A stretch of DNA of 64,000 nucleotides, taken from Leifsonia sp. TF02-11 (GTDB lineage Bacteria > Actinomycetota > Actinomycetes > Actinomycetales > Microbacteriaceae). Shown here piece after piece: positions 17,828-26,810 of this stretch. The stretch is taken from the NCBI RefSeq assembly GCF_017565305.1, contig NZ_JAGEKP010000002.1, positions 83,094 through 147,093 on the forward strand. Reading direction: 5' to 3'. The position numbers were made by a program, and so were the translations under genes. The first letter of the stretch is position 1, and every line of letters begins with the position of its first letter. The notes beneath the pieces are model-generated. The model was given only the letters and a program-made list of their open reading frames with translations. It made no database searches and had not been told where the DNA came from.

Positions 17828-18607
17828 TTACTTGGTGAGGATCGGGAGCAGCAGGTGCGCGAGCCAGCCGGCCACCACACCGCCGATGATCGGCCCGACG
17901 ACGGGGACCCAGGAGTAGGACCAGTCGCTGGTGCCTTTGCCCTTGATCGGCAGGAAGGCGTGCGCGATGCGCGGGCCGAGGTCACGGGCCGGGTTGATCG
18001 CGTAGCCGGTCGGACCACCGAGGCTGGCGCCGATGCCGATCACCAGGAGGGCGACGGGCAGAGCGCCGAGGGCGGCGAGTCCGGCGGCCGTTCCCGGCTG
18101 GTGGCCGAAGGCGATCACCACGAAGACCAGCACGAAGGTGCCGATGATCTCCGTGACCAGGTTCCAGGCGTAGCTGCGGATGGCAGGACCGGTCGAGAAG
18201 ACGCCGAGCTTGCTGCCCGGGTCCGGCTCCTCGTCGAAGTGCTTCTTGTACGCCAGGAACGTCAGCACGGCGCCGATGATGGCACCGATCAGCTGAGCCA
18301 GGATGTACAGGAGCACCGTGATGAAGTTGACCGGCACCAGGGTGTGGGCGGCCGCGTTGCCGAACGTCGGCGCGCCGTTCGCGACCAGACCGAGCGTCAC
18401 AGCCGGGTTCAGGTGCGCGCCCGAGTTGTAGGCGACGACGACACCCGAGAACACCGCGATGCCCCAGCCGATGTTCACCATCAGGAACCCGCCGTTGAAG
18501 CCTTTGTTCTTGGCGAGAGCGACGTTCGCGACCACACCGGTACCGAGGAGTACCAGCATGGCGGTTCCCACCAGCTCAGACAGGAAATCAATACCGATAT
18601 TGTCCAC
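17828..18607 (-). CDS. glpF: Glycerol uptake facilitator (aquaglyceroporin)
   Basis: A MIP-family channel that lets glycerol diffuse through the membrane. The 259 residues form six helices plus the two half-helices with NPA boxes: AHLNPAVTLGLV (about residue 67) and AINPARDLGPRI (about residue 198). The Asp after the second NPAR marks a glycerol-type pore, as opposed to a pure water pore. The GTG start at 18607 follows GGAAGG. An operator palindrome lies 113 bases upstream, at the very end of glpD, so glpFK can be controlled apart from glpD. Confidence 0.95.
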   Translation of the reverse strand: MDNIGIDFLSELVGTAMLVLLGTGVVANVALAKNKGFNGGFLMVNIGWGIAVFSGVVVAYNSGAHLNPAVTLGLVANGAPTFGNAAAHTLVPVNFITVLLYILAQLIGAIIGAVLTFLAYKKHFDEEPDPGSKLGVFSTGPAIRSYAWNLVTEIIGTFVLVFVVIAFGHQPGTAAGLAALGALPVALLVIGIGASLGGPTGYAINPARDLGPRIAHAFLPIKGKGTSDWSYSWVPVVGPIIGGVVAGWLAHLLLPILTK

Positions 18608-18719
18608 GTTGACCTTCCAGTTGTTCAGTTGACCCGCACCCTGTTGTGCGTTGAGTGTCCTCGCAGGGTGGGCCTTTGAACGCTATTGCCGTCAGGTCGA
18701 CCCGGGCAAGGACCGTCTT

Positions 18720-18735
18720 ATGCACGTTCGTGCAT
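18720..18735. promoter_or_regulatory. Palindromic operator upstream of glpFK
   Basis: ATGCACGTTCGTGCAT has seven-base perfect arms around TT. It begins at the last base of the glpD stop codon complement. It matches 13 of 16 positions of the site between glpD and the SorC-type regulator, so both are likely bound by that regulator. Confidence 0.7.
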
Positions 18736-20474
18736 TATCGGAGCGCCGCGGCTTCGCTCCCGTCCCCCGACTCCAGGTTCACCCGGTGGGCGGTCGCCAG
18801 TTCCGCTTGGAACGCATCTTCCTCCTCCGACCGGCGGTTTGGCGACCATCCGAGGGCGTTTGCGACGATTTCGCCGACCTCGCGGATCAGGGCGACGGAG
18901 ATCGAACCGGTGAACGCGAGGCTGGTGCGGCGCAGGAAGACGTCGGACAGGTGGGCCACGTGCTCGGTGCGCACGAGGTGGTCGATCTCGGCGCGGGAGT
19001 AGGAGGGCGCGGCGGCCAGCGGAACGTCGTCGCCGTCCCAGCCGGCGATGGCGTCGATCACGAACGTCGCCTTGGTGCCGTAGCGGCCCAGCAGCACCGC
19101 CGCGCGCTCGGCGCCGACGTCTGCGCCGTAGCGGGCGACCCAGTCGCGCTCGGCCTGCGGCGTGGTCGGGAAGCCGGCGCCGCCGCCGATCGGGAGGCCC
19201 AGCGTCTGCACCGTGCGGGGCATCCCGAGCGCCGCCAGGGTCTCGTTGGCGAGGTGCTCGCTCAGTGCGCGGAACGTCGTCCACTTGCCGCCGACCAGGC
19301 TGAGCACGGTCGTGCTGCCGAGGCCGGGAACCGTGCCGGGCACGATGCGGTAGTCGCGCGACACGAATCCGGGAGCGGTGTCGTCGTGGTGCGGCAGCGG
19401 ACGCACTCCCGAGAAGCTGTAGACGATCTGCTCGCGGGTCACCGGGATCGTTGGGAAAACGTGCGAGGCCAGTTCGATGAAGTAGTCGATCTCGTCCTCG
19501 GTGATGACCGCGGGCACCGACATGTCGGCCTCGAGGTCCGTCGTGCCGATCATGACGCGACCCTTGAGCGGGTAGATGAGCACGATGCGGCCGTCGTTGT
19601 TCTCGAAGAACATCTCGCGGCCTCGGCAGGCCTCCAGCAGTTCGGGGTTGTCGACCACGATGTGCGAGCCCTTGGTGCCGCCCATGAAGCGGGTGGTCTC
19701 GCCGAGGGCGGCGTTGGTGAGGTCCGTCCACGGACCGGAGGCGTTGACCACGACGTCGGCGGTGATGGTGAACTCCTCGCCGGTCTCGCGGTCGCGCACC
19801 AGCACGCCGCCATCGTGGGCGCCGACGGCCTCCAGATAGTTGGCCGCACGGGCGTGCGGGCCCGCCGCCAGGCCGTCGGCGAGCACGTCGAGCGCGAGCC
19901 GCTCGGGGTCGTGCACCGAGGCGTCGAAGTAGGTGGCGGTGTACTTGAGGCCGGGGTTGAGCTTCGGCAGCTCCTGGAGGGAGCGCGTGCGGCCGTGGAA
20001 GCTGTGCCGCGGGACCGTGCCCCCGTCGCGCGAGAACGCGTCGTAGATGGTGAGGCCGGTCTTGATGAGGAACGCGCCGCGCTCCTTCGGCTTTCCCTGC
20101 TTGTGCGTGAGGAAGCGGAGCGGAGCGGCGAGGATGCCGGAGAAGGTCGAGTAGATCGGGATGGTGGTCTGCAGCGGCTTGACGTAGTGCGGCGCGATCT
20201 TCAGCAGCCCGTTGCGCTCGGTCACCGACTCCTTCACCAGGCGGAACTCGCCGTTCTCGAGGTAGCGGATGCCGCCGTGGATCATGTGGCTGGAGGCGGC
20301 CGACGCACCGGAGACGAAGTCGTTGCGCTCGACGAGCACGACGTCGACGCCCTGCAGGGCGAGGTCGCGGAAGGTTCCGAGCCCGTTGATGCCGCCACCG
20401 ACGATGACGACCTGGGCGTTGGGGCGCTCGCGCAGCAGCTGGATCTCGGCGCGGGTATTCGACTTCGTCGTCAC
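18735..20474 (-). CDS. glpD: Aerobic glycerol-3-phosphate dehydrogenase
   Basis: A membrane-associated flavoenzyme that oxidises glycerol 3-phosphate to dihydroxyacetone phosphate and reduces quinone. The 579-residue protein has the FAD motif VVIVGGGINGLGTFRDLALQG, SGASAASSHMIHGGIRYLE, the flavin-domain TTRFMGGTKGSHIVV and GVRPLPHHDD. A C-terminal helical domain (about residues 400-560) is typical of GlpD. The GTG start at 20474 is chosen for the CCAGGAGT site eight bases upstream and because the FAD fold begins about 20 residues later. It is divergent from the SorC-type regulator and is followed by glpF and glpK on the same strand. Confidence 0.94.
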   Translation of the reverse strand: MTTKSNTRAEIQLLRERPNAQVVIVGGGINGLGTFRDLALQGVDVVLVERNDFVSGASAASSHMIHGGIRYLENGEFRLVKESVTERNGLLKIAPHYVKPLQTTIPIYSTFSGILAAPLRFLTHKQGKPKERGAFLIKTGLTIYDAFSRDGGTVPRHSFHGRTRSLQELPKLNPGLKYTATYFDASVHDPERLALDVLADGLAAGPHARAANYLEAVGAHDGGVLVRDRETGEEFTITADVVVNASGPWTDLTNAALGETTRFMGGTKGSHIVVDNPELLEACRGREMFFENNDGRIVLIYPLKGRVMIGTTDLEADMSVPAVITEDEIDYFIELASHVFPTIPVTREQIVYSFSGVRPLPHHDDTAPGFVSRDYRIVPGTVPGLGSTTVLSLVGGKWTTFRALSEHLANETLAALGMPRTVQTLGLPIGGGAGFPTTPQAERDWVARYGADVGAERAAVLLGRYGTKATFVIDAIAGWDGDDVPLAAAPSYSRAEIDHLVRTEHVAHLSDVFLRRTSLAFTGSISVALIREVGEIVANALGWSPNRRSEEEDAFQAELATAHRVNLESGDGSEAAALR

Positions 20475-20554
20475 TTCGGACTCCTGGCTTTCTTCTGTAC
20501 GGCAGTGGGTGCAGCTATAGTCTTCGATGCCGGCACAACTTCGATCAAGCCGGA

Positions 20555-20568
20555 TGCACATACGTGCA
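20555..20568. promoter_or_regulatory. Palindromic operator in the glpD / regulator divergent region
   Basis: TGCACATACGTGCA, flanked as A...A, lies 33 bases before the regulator start and 81 bases before glpD. It shares arms with ATGCACGTTCGTGCAT at 18720-18735. It is well placed to control glpD and to autoregulate. Confidence 0.7.
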
Positions 20569-20600
20569 ACGCTCCTCACCCGTGAAGGCGAGCACCCGAG

Positions 20601-21605
20601 ATGGCCGAACCAGAAACCCAGAACCTCCCAGAGAAGGTCCGCGACGCGCTCAAGGCCGGGCACCTGTATTACATGCAGGACCTGACGATGGAGGCCATCG
20701 CCCACGAGATGCACACCTCGCGCTCCAGCGTCTCCCGGCTCCTCTCCTATGCGCGCGCCTCGGGACTGGTCACGATCCAGATCGCGCAGCCGCACGAAGC
20801 GGCGACCCGTGTGCAGCAGGAGCTGCACTCCCGCTACGGCATCGGAGCGCACATCGTGCCCATGCCCAGCGCGATCAGCGACGTCGACCGCCTGGAGCGC
20901 GTCGCCATCTCGGCTGCACGGATTCTCGACCGCTTCGTCGACTCCAACACCACCGTCGGCATCGCGTGGGGCTCGACCATGAGCGCGCTGAGCCGGCACC
21001 TCATCCCCAAGGACCTCCACAACGTCGAGTTCGTGCAGCTCAACGGGGCGGGCAACACGTACACGACCGGCGTGCTCTACGCCTCCGAGATCCTGCGCCG
21101 GTTCGGCGACACCTACTCGGGCACCATCCAGGAGTTCCCCGTTCCCGCGCTCTTCGACGACCCGCAGACCAAGGTGGCGATGTGGCGCGAGCGCAGCACG
21201 CGCCGCATCCTCGACATCCAGGAGCGGATGGACGTCGCCATCTTCGGCCTCGGCTCGCCGTTCTCCGAGGTGCGGTCGCACGTCTACGCCGGCGGCTACC
21301 TCGACGCCGCCGACTACGCCTCCCTCGACGAGTCTGGGGTGGTCGGCGACGTCGCGACCGTGTTCTTCCGGGAGGACGGCAGCCACCACGGCATCCCGCT
21401 GAACGAGCGGGCCAGCGGCCCCGACATCGACCTGATCAAGCGGGTGCCGCGCCGCGTCTGCATCGTGTCCGGCCCGTCGAAGGTGCACAGCCTCCGCGGC
21501 GCGCTGGCCGCCGGCCTCATCACCGACCTGATCGTCGACGAGGGCACGGCCCGCGCGCTGGTCGACCTGGCGGAGCCGCGCGAGCCTGTCGCCGACGCCG
21601 CGTGA
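20601..21605 (+). CDS. SorC-family transcriptional regulator, probable glycerol regulon regulator
   Basis: SorC proteins bind DNA through an N-terminal helix-turn-helix and sense a phosphorylated sugar or polyol through a C-terminal domain with a sugar-isomerase-like fold. This 334-residue protein has the HTH at about residues 28-50 (MEAIAHEMHTSRSSVSRLLSYARASGL) and the sensor domain with TVGIAWGSTMSALSRHL, VQLNGAGNTYTTG and AIFGLGSPF. It is divergent from glpD, and two near-identical palindromes lie before glpD and before glpF. I infer it controls glycerol use; many other bacteria use a DeoR-type GlpR. The effector, perhaps glycerol 3-phosphate, is not shown. Confidence 0.85.
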   Translation: MAEPETQNLPEKVRDALKAGHLYYMQDLTMEAIAHEMHTSRSSVSRLLSYARASGLVTIQIAQPHEAATRVQQELHSRYGIGAHIVPMPSAISDVDRLERVAISAARILDRFVDSNTTVGIAWGSTMSALSRHLIPKDLHNVEFVQLNGAGNTYTTGVLYASEILRRFGDTYSGTIQEFPVPALFDDPQTKVAMWRERSTRRILDIQERMDVAIFGLGSPFSEVRSHVYAGGYLDAADYASLDESGVVGDVATVFFREDGSHHGIPLNERASGPDIDLIKRVPRRVCIVSGPSKVHSLRGALAAGLITDLIVDEGTARALVDLAEPREPVADAA

Positions 21606-21609
21606 CGCC

Positions 21610-21666
21610 CGAGGGGCACGTCGTTGTCCCCCTCGGGCGCCGAAAGGGACAACGACGTGCCCCTCG
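21610..21666 (+). terminator. Long hairpin after the SorC-type regulator
   Basis: A 21-base perfect stem (GAGGGGCACGTCGTTGTCCC at 21611-21630 plus one flanking pair) encloses a 15-base loop. It starts five bases after the regulator stop and insulates the riboflavin operon downstream. No T-run is present. Confidence 0.65.
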
Positions 21667-21730
21667 ACGTCACAGAGCGTCGGGAATAGACCGCCGGCGC
21701 GCGCGTTGATCTAGACTCGACAACAGAAAA

Positions 21731-21880
21731 ACGTGCTCCGGGGTCGGTGAGAGTCCGAACCGGCGGTGACAGTCCGCGAGCGGGAGGTGCAGCCTCCTGC
21801 TGAGCCGGTGGAATTCCGGCACCGACGGTAATGCGTGCAGGCGAGAGCCTGGGCGCTCAGTCCGGATGGGAGGCGCACGT
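21731..21880 (+). ncRNA. FMN riboswitch controlling riboflavin synthesis
   Basis: This matches the RFN element: outer stem ACGTGC ... GCACGT, core GGGTCGGTGAGAGTCCGAACC, GGCGGTGACAGTCCGC, a variable arm, GAGCCGGTGGAATTCCGGCACCGAC and the invariant AGTCCGGATGGGAGG at the 3' end. A TAGACT hexamer at 21712-21717 is a likely -10. The riboswitch ends 93 bases before ribD. No clear terminator follows, so control by blocking ribD translation or by Rho is possible. When FMN is plentiful the downstream ribD-ribE-ribBA-ribH operon should be off. Confidence 0.96.
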
Positions 21881-21973
21881 CCCGCGGTCGACGACCGTGG
21901 GCGAACGCGAGCATTCCGCTCCAGCGACCCCGGCATCACGTCTCGACGGTACGAGAGACAGGACGACGCCCGG

Positions 21974-23038
21974 ATGACCCCGAGTGGAGAATGGGATGCG
22001 GCGATGCGCACCGCGCTGCGGCTCGCCGAAGGCGGCCCCGCCACCGGCGTGAACCCGCGCGTCGGGTGCGTCATCCTCGACGCCGAGGGGCGCACCATCG
22101 CGGAGGGCTTCCACCGCGGGGCCGGCACGGCGCACGCCGAGGTCGACGCGCTCGGCTCGCTGCCCGAAGGCGGCGCCCGCGGCGCGACCGCCGTCGTGAC
22201 GCTCGAACCGTGCAACCACTGGGGACTCACCGGTCCCTGCTCCGAAGCGCTCATCGCTGCGGGGGTGTCCCGCGTCGTCTATGCGGTCGCAGACCCCGGC
22301 CGCCAATCGAGCGGAGGCGCCCAGCGGCTCAGGGAGGCCGGCGTCGATGTGGTGGGGGGCGTGCTCGCCGACGAGGCGGAGGCCTTCCTCGACGATTGGC
22401 TGACCGCCGCGCGACTGGGCCGCCCGTACATCACCGTGAAGTGGGCCAGCACGCTCGACGGCCGCGCCGCAGCGAGCGACGGCACCAGCAAGTGGATCAC
22501 GGGTGCCGCCGCCCGCCAGCGCGTGCACGAGCAGCGCGAGGCCTCCGACGCGATCGTGGTCGGGACGGGCACCGTTCTCGCCGACGACCCGAGCCTCACC
22601 GCCCGCGGCGACGCCGGCGAACTGCTCGCCAAGCAGCCGACCCCCGTCGTGGTCGGCACACGCGCCGTGCCCAACGACGCGGCGGTCTTCCGCCACCCGA
22701 ACCCCGTGATCTTCGAGGGCACCCACGACCTCCACCAGGTGGTCGCCGACCTCCGCCAGCGCGGTTTCCGCCGCGTGTACGTCGAGGGCGGCCCGACGCT
22801 GGCCAGCGCGTTCGTGGAGGCCGGCCTGGTCGACGAGTTCGCGATCTACCTGGCGCCCTCGCTCCTCGGCGGACCGCGGTTCGCACTGGGCGACATCGGC
22901 GTCGCCACCATCGCCGACCAGCGACGGCTGCGCATCCTCGACGTCGAGCGTCTCGGCGGCGACCTCTACCTGCGGGCCGTGCCCGTCGCCACACCCACGA
23001 CCGCCGACCAGGGCGGCATCACCCACCAGGAGGGCTGA
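21974..23038 (+). CDS. ribD: Bifunctional riboflavin-specific deaminase/reductase
   Basis: It carries out the deaminase and side-chain reductase steps after GTP cyclohydrolase II. The N-terminal cytidine-deaminase-like domain has the zinc residues in GTAHAEVDAL, LEPCNHWGLTGPC. The C-terminal reductase domain (about residues 150-354) has VKWASTLDGRAAASDGTSKWITG and YVEGGPTLASAF. The protein has 354 residues, normal for RibD. ATG at 21974 is chosen as the first start after the riboswitch that abuts the deaminase fold. It is followed two bases later by ribE. Confidence 0.95.
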   Translation: MTPSGEWDAAMRTALRLAEGGPATGVNPRVGCVILDAEGRTIAEGFHRGAGTAHAEVDALGSLPEGGARGATAVVTLEPCNHWGLTGPCSEALIAAGVSRVVYAVADPGRQSSGGAQRLREAGVDVVGGVLADEAEAFLDDWLTAARLGRPYITVKWASTLDGRAAASDGTSKWITGAAARQRVHEQREASDAIVVGTGTVLADDPSLTARGDAGELLAKQPTPVVVGTRAVPNDAAVFRHPNPVIFEGTHDLHQVVADLRQRGFRRVYVEGGPTLASAFVEAGLVDEFAIYLAPSLLGGPRFALGDIGVATIADQRRLRILDVERLGGDLYLRAVPVATPTTADQGGITHQEG

Positions 23039-23040
23039 GC

Positions 23041-23688
23041 GTGTTCACCGGAATCATCGAAGAGCTGGGCGAGATCACCGCTGTCGAGCGAGTCGCCGAC
23101 GCGGCCAGGATCACGGTCCGCGGGCCGCTCGCGGTCAGCGACGCCGCCCACGGCGACTCCATCTCGGTCAGCGGCGTCTGCCTCACGGTGATCGGCCAGG
23201 ACGCCGAGTCCTTCACCGCCGACGTGATGGCGGAGACACTCGCGATGAGCACGCTCGACGACGTGCAGCCGGGACGCAGGGTCAACCTCGAACGCGCCGC
23301 CCAGGTCGGCGACCGCCTCGGCGGCCACATCGTCCAGGGCCACATCGACGGCACCGCCACGGTGCAGTCCGTCGAGGACGGCAGCGCGTGGCGCGTCGTC
23401 CGGTTGAGCCTCGACCCGGAGCACGCTCCACTGGTCGCTCGCAAGGGCTCCATCGCGATCGACGGCGTCTCGCTCACCGTGAGCGACGTCGGCGGCGGGC
23501 GCGAGGACGGCTGGTTCGAGGTGTCCCTGATCCCGGAGACCCTGACCGCCACGACGCTGGGCGACCGCGTGCCCGGCGACCGCGTGAACATCGAAACCGA
23601 CATCCTGGCACGGCACGTCGAGCGGATGCTCGCCCTGGAGCCGTCGCTGACCGAACGGCAGACGCTGACAGAACGGAGTGCGTCATGA
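23041..23688 (+). CDS. ribE: Riboflavin synthase
   Basis: It converts two lumazine molecules to riboflavin. The 215-residue protein has the two repeated lumazine-binding domains: [12 protein letters not shown] with [32 protein letters not shown] in the first, and [16 protein letters not shown] with [15 protein letters not shown] in the second. The GTG start is two bases after ribD, and the TGA overlaps the ribBA ATG (ATGA). Confidence 0.95.
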   Translation: MFTGIIEELGEITAVERVADAARITVRGPLAVSDAAHGDSISVSGVCLTVIGQDAESFTADVMAETLAMSTLDDVQPGRRVNLERAAQVGDRLGGHIVQGHIDGTATVQSVEDGSAWRVVRLSLDPEHAPLVARKGSIAIDGVSLTVSDVGGGREDGWFEVSLIPETLTATTLGDRVPGDRVNIETDILARHVERMLALEPSLTERQTLTERSAS

Positions 23689-24983
23689 CCCTCGCCACCA
23701 TCCCAGAGGCCCTCACGGAGCTGCGAGCGGGGCGACCCGTGATCGTGGTCGACAACGAGAGCCGCGAGAACGAGGGCGACGTGGTGATCGCCGCCGAGCT
23801 CGCCAGCCAGGAGTGGATCGCCTGGACGGTCAAGAACTCGTCCGGCTTCATCTGCGCCCCGATGACGAACGAGATCGCCGACCGGCTCGAGCTCCCCGTG
23901 ATGGTCGCGAACAACGAGGACGCCCGCGGCACCAACTACACGGTGAGCGTCGACGCCGCCGACCGGCTGTCGACAGGCATCAGCGCGGCCGACCGCTCGC
24001 ACACCCTGCGGGTGCTCGCGGACGCCGACTCGACCCCCGCCAGCCTGCACCGCCCCGGCCACATCCTTCCGCTGCGCGCGGTGGACGGCGGCGTGCGCGA
24101 GCGCGACGGCCACACCGAGGCGTCGGTCGACCTCCTGAAGCTCGCCGGTCTCACCCCGGTCGCCGCGATCGCCGAGATCGTCGCAGACGACGGCGAGATG
24201 ATGCGACTCCCCGGCCTCCTCGAGCTCGGCGAGCGCGAGGGCGTGCTGGTGATCACGATCGAGGCGCTCATCGCGTACCTGCAGGAGTTCCACTGCGACC
24301 AGCAGCTGGCCTCCCCCACGCCGATCCCCGAGTCGTCGCGCGTCATCTTCGAGGTGGAGACGACGGTGCCGACCGTGAACGGGTCGTTCCGGATGCGCGC
24401 CTACCGCGACCGGATGACCGGCGCCGACCACGTCGCGATCGTCTCCGGCCACCCGAGCGCGGAGGGGACCCTGGTGCGCGTGCACTCGGAGTGCCTGACC
24501 GGCGAGGCGTTCGGCTCGCTGAAGTGCGAGTGCGGGCCGCAGCTCGACGCGGCGCTCGCCACCATCCAGCGGGAGGGCGGGGTCGTCGTCTACCTGCGCG
24601 GCCACGAAGGGCGCGGCATCGGCCTGATCAACAAGCTGCGCGCCTACAAGCTGCAGGAGGACGGCCTCGACACGCTCGACGCCAACCTGGCGCTGGGCCT
24701 GCCGATCGACGCGCGCGACTACGGCGCGGCGACGGCGATCCTGAACGACCTCGGGATCGAGTCGGTGCGACTGCTGACCAACAACCCCGAGAAAGTGCGC
24801 CAGCTGGAGGAGCACGGCATCGCCGTCGAGGAGCGCGTCCCGCTCGTCGTGGGCGTCGGCGTCTTCAACGAGGGGTACCTGGAGACCAAGCGCGACCGCA
24901 TGGGTCACGTGATCGACGAGATCGACCCGGAGGACGGGTCCGACGGAACGGCCGCGGTGGCGGCGGAGAGGACAGCACGATGA
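23685..24983 (+). CDS. ribBA: Fused DHBP synthase / GTP cyclohydrolase II
   Basis: It supplies both riboflavin precursors. The first 200 residues are 3,4-dihydroxy-2-butanone 4-phosphate synthase ([52 protein letters not shown]). The second half is GTP cyclohydrolase II ([28 protein letters not shown] with the zinc cysteines, [29 protein letters not shown]). It has 432 residues, the usual fusion length. It overlaps ribE and ribH by four and four bases. Confidence 0.95.
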   Translation: MTLATIPEALTELRAGRPVIVVDNESRENEGDVVIAAELASQEWIAWTVKNSSGFICAPMTNEIADRLELPVMVANNEDARGTNYTVSVDAADRLSTGISAADRSHTLRVLADADSTPASLHRPGHILPLRAVDGGVRERDGHTEASVDLLKLAGLTPVAAIAEIVADDGEMMRLPGLLELGEREGVLVITIEALIAYLQEFHCDQQLASPTPIPESSRVIFEVETTVPTVNGSFRMRAYRDRMTGADHVAIVSGHPSAEGTLVRVHSECLTGEAFGSLKCECGPQLDAALATIQREGGVVVYLRGHEGRGIGLINKLRAYKLQEDGLDTLDANLALGLPIDARDYGAATAILNDLGIESVRLLTNNPEKVRQLEEHGIAVEERVPLVVGVGVFNEGYLETKRDRMGHVIDEIDPEDGSDGTAAVAAERTAR

Positions 24984-25456
24984 GCGGAGCCGGAGCCCCG
25001 AAGACGACGGAGGCCGTCGACGGCAGCGGGCTGGAGGTCGTGATCGTCGCGGGCACCTGGCACGAGCTGATCACCGACGGCCTCATTGCCGGGGCGACCA
25101 GGACGCTGCAGGCCGCAGGCGCGGACTACTCCCTCGTGCGCGTCCCCGGCAGCTTCGAGCTCCCCGTCGTCAGCAAGGCTGCGCTCGACGCGGGCGCCGA
25201 CGCGGTCGTCGCCCTCGGCGTGATCATCCGCGGCGGAACCCCGCACTTCGAGTACGTGTCGTCCGCCGCGACCGACGGTCTGACCCGGGTCGCGCTCGAC
25301 ACCGGCAAGCCGGTCGGCTTCGGGGTGCTCACGCTCGACGACGAGGCCCAGGGCATCGATCGCGCCGGCCTCCCGGGCTCGCGGGAAGACAAGGGCGAGG
25401 AGGCCGCGCACGCGGCGCTCGCCACCGCGGTCGCTCTGCGGGAGCTGCGCCGCTAA
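24980..25456 (+). CDS. ribH: 6,7-dimethyl-8-ribityllumazine synthase
   Basis: It condenses the pyrimidine from RibD's branch with DHBP to give lumazine. The 158-residue protein forms large capsids in many bacteria. Motifs: [50 protein letters not shown] (catalytic His) and [17 protein letters not shown]. The ATG overlaps the ribBA stop. It is last in the riboswitch-controlled operon, followed by a nested hairpin. Confidence 0.95.
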   Translation: MSGAGAPKTTEAVDGSGLEVVIVAGTWHELITDGLIAGATRTLQAAGADYSLVRVPGSFELPVVSKAALDAGADAVVALGVIIRGGTPHFEYVSSAATDGLTRVALDTGKPVGFGVLTLDDEAQGIDRAGLPGSREDKGEEAAHAALATAVALRELRR

Positions 25457-25457
25457 G

Positions 25458-25508
25458 CGTGGTGTCGGGTGGTCTGGAGGCTACGGCTTCCAGACCATCA
25501 GCACCACG
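25458..25508. terminator. Nested hairpin at the ribH convergent junction
   Basis: CGTGGTG (25458-25464) pairs with CACCACG (25502-25508) and inside it GGTCTGGA (25471-25478) pairs with TCCAGACC (25489-25496). It starts just after the ribH stop and covers the last codons of the opposing membrane-protein gene. Confidence 0.55.
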
Positions 25509-25909
25509 ACCGCGACCAGGAGCAGGCTGGCGACGCCGGAGCCCGCGGCGATGGCCGGGTATTTCGACGTCTCTCCGCCGCGAATCGCATCCGCCGCCCG
25601 GCGCATGGTCGGCACCACGAGGAAGAGCGTCAGCCCGAGGGCGACCACGTAGAGGATGATCGACCACAGGATCCACGGCGTGCCGATGCTCAGGTCGTAC
25701 TTCTTGTCGGCCAGTCCCATGACCCCGAAGCCGAAGAAGACCACCAGCAGCGACAGCAGCGAGATCAGGTTGGTCGACTTGGCGAGGACCTGCACCTGAT
25801 CGGCGTTGCCCGCTCGGACAGCGCGCATGGCCGTCATCGGGAGGATGGCCATCGGTCCGACGATGAAGACGGCGGACACGACATGCAGCACGGCGAAAAG
25901 GGTTTCCAT
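25481..25909 (-). CDS. Small four-helix membrane protein (DUF2269-like)
   Basis: A 142-residue integral membrane protein with four helices (about residues 3-25, 46-65, 80-102, 118-138). HVVSAVFIVGPMAIL, with an early His, and a Gly-rich third helix resemble the predicted integral membrane (DUF2269-like) family. The function is unknown. The ATG at 25909 is exactly six bases after TAGGCT, with no ribosome site, so a leaderless transcript is likely. It lies just upstream of and opposite to ribH, and downstream of the ABC-2 exporter genes on the same strand. Confidence 0.65.
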   Translation of the reverse strand: METLFAVLHVVSAVFIVGPMAILPMTAMRAVRAGNADQVQVLAKSTNLISLLSLLVVFFGFGVMGLADKKYDLSIGTPWILWSIILYVVALGLTLFLVVPTMRRAADAIRGGETSKYPAIAAGSGVASLLLVAVVVLMVWKP

Positions 25910-25930
25910 ACCGTCAGCCTACCGATCGGC

Positions 25931-25985
25931 ATGAACTGAGCCGACGACCCCGACTCCTCAGTCGACGACCTCGGCCCCCTCAGTC
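25931..25985 (-). repeat. Imperfect tandem repeat of the ABC-2 permease stop region
   Basis: On the minus strand, CTCGACTGAGG (the permease end) is followed by GTCGTCGACTGAGGAGTCGGG and GTCGTCGGCTCAG, about 2.5 degenerate copies with a period of 21-23 bases. Confidence 0.55.
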
Positions 25986-26810
25986 GAGGAAGAGCGCACG
26001 CAGTCGGCGCGTGGTGAGCACCAGTCCGAGCGCGATCATCACCGTGAAGTACAGCACGTGCCAGAGCATCCCGGGATCGACGGCGCCCGTCGTGAGACCG
26101 CGGACCAGCTCGACACCGTGCCAGAGCGGCAGCGCCATGATGATCTTCTGGATCCAGTCCGGGTAGACCGTGATCGGGTAGAACGTCGCCGACAGCAGGA
26201 ACATCGGCAGCAGGATGAAGTTGATCCAGTCCATCTGCTGGAACGTCTTCATGTAGCTGGTGACACCCATCCCGAAGCTGGCGAAGCCGAACGCGATCAG
26301 CAGCACGGCCGGGAGGGCGAGCAGCGCCCACCACGACAGGTTCAGCCCGAGCACCTGCATCACGACCATGAACCCGGCCGCGTACAGGGCGCCGCGCAGC
26401 AGGGCGAGCAGGATCTCCCCCAGCGCGACATCGAGCGGGCCGAGGGAGGTGGACAGCATCCCCTCGTACAGCTTGGCGAAGTGCATCTTGAAGAAGACGT
26501 TCCAGGTGGAGTCGTAGACCGCGCCGTTCATGGCGGCGGTGGCCAGCAGGGCCGGAGCGATGAACGCGGCGTAGGGCACGTGCTCACCTCCCGCCGTCGT
26601 GACCGTGCCGACCAGCGCACCGAAGCCGACGCCGAGCGACAGCAGGTAGAAGATCGGCTCGAAGAAGCCGGAGACGATCACCAGCCAGTTCGTGCTGCGG
26701 GTGGCCGACCAGCCACGCTGCATCACGGAGCGGGCGTTGCCGGCGTAGAGCGCGCGCAGTGGGCGCGCCCGCGTCACGGCGGCGACGAAAGGATCGCGCG
26801 TGGTGGTCAC
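25980..26810 (-). CDS. ABC-2 type transporter permease
   Basis: One of two permeases of a three-gene ABC exporter. The 276-residue protein has six predicted helices. TNWLVIVSGFFEPIFYLLSLGVGFG is the typical first helix of the NodJ/DrrB group and LLPMFLLSATFYPITVYPDWIQ is the ABC-2 signature region near helix five. The GTG at 26810 overlaps the end of the upstream permease by four bases. It probably exports a drug or lipid-linked compound; the substrate is unknown. Confidence 0.85.
   Translation of the reverse strand: MTTTRDPFVAAVTRARPLRALYAGNARSVMQRGWSATRSTNWLVIVSGFFEPIFYLLSLGVGFGALVGTVTTAGGEHVPYAAFIAPALLATAAMNGAVYDSTWNVFFKMHFAKLYEGMLSTSLGPLDVALGEILLALLRGALYAAGFMVVMQVLGLNLSWWALLALPAVLLIAFGFASFGMGVTSYMKTFQQMDWINFILLPMFLLSATFYPITVYPDWIQKIIMALPLWHGVELVRGLTTGAVDPGMLWHVLYFTVMIALGLVLTTRRLRALFLD

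Noticed and set aside
21605..21730. The 21-base hairpin at 21610 as part of the FMN riboswitch
   Set aside because: It ends before the likely -10 box at 21712, so it is not in the riboswitch transcript; it belongs to the upstream gene.
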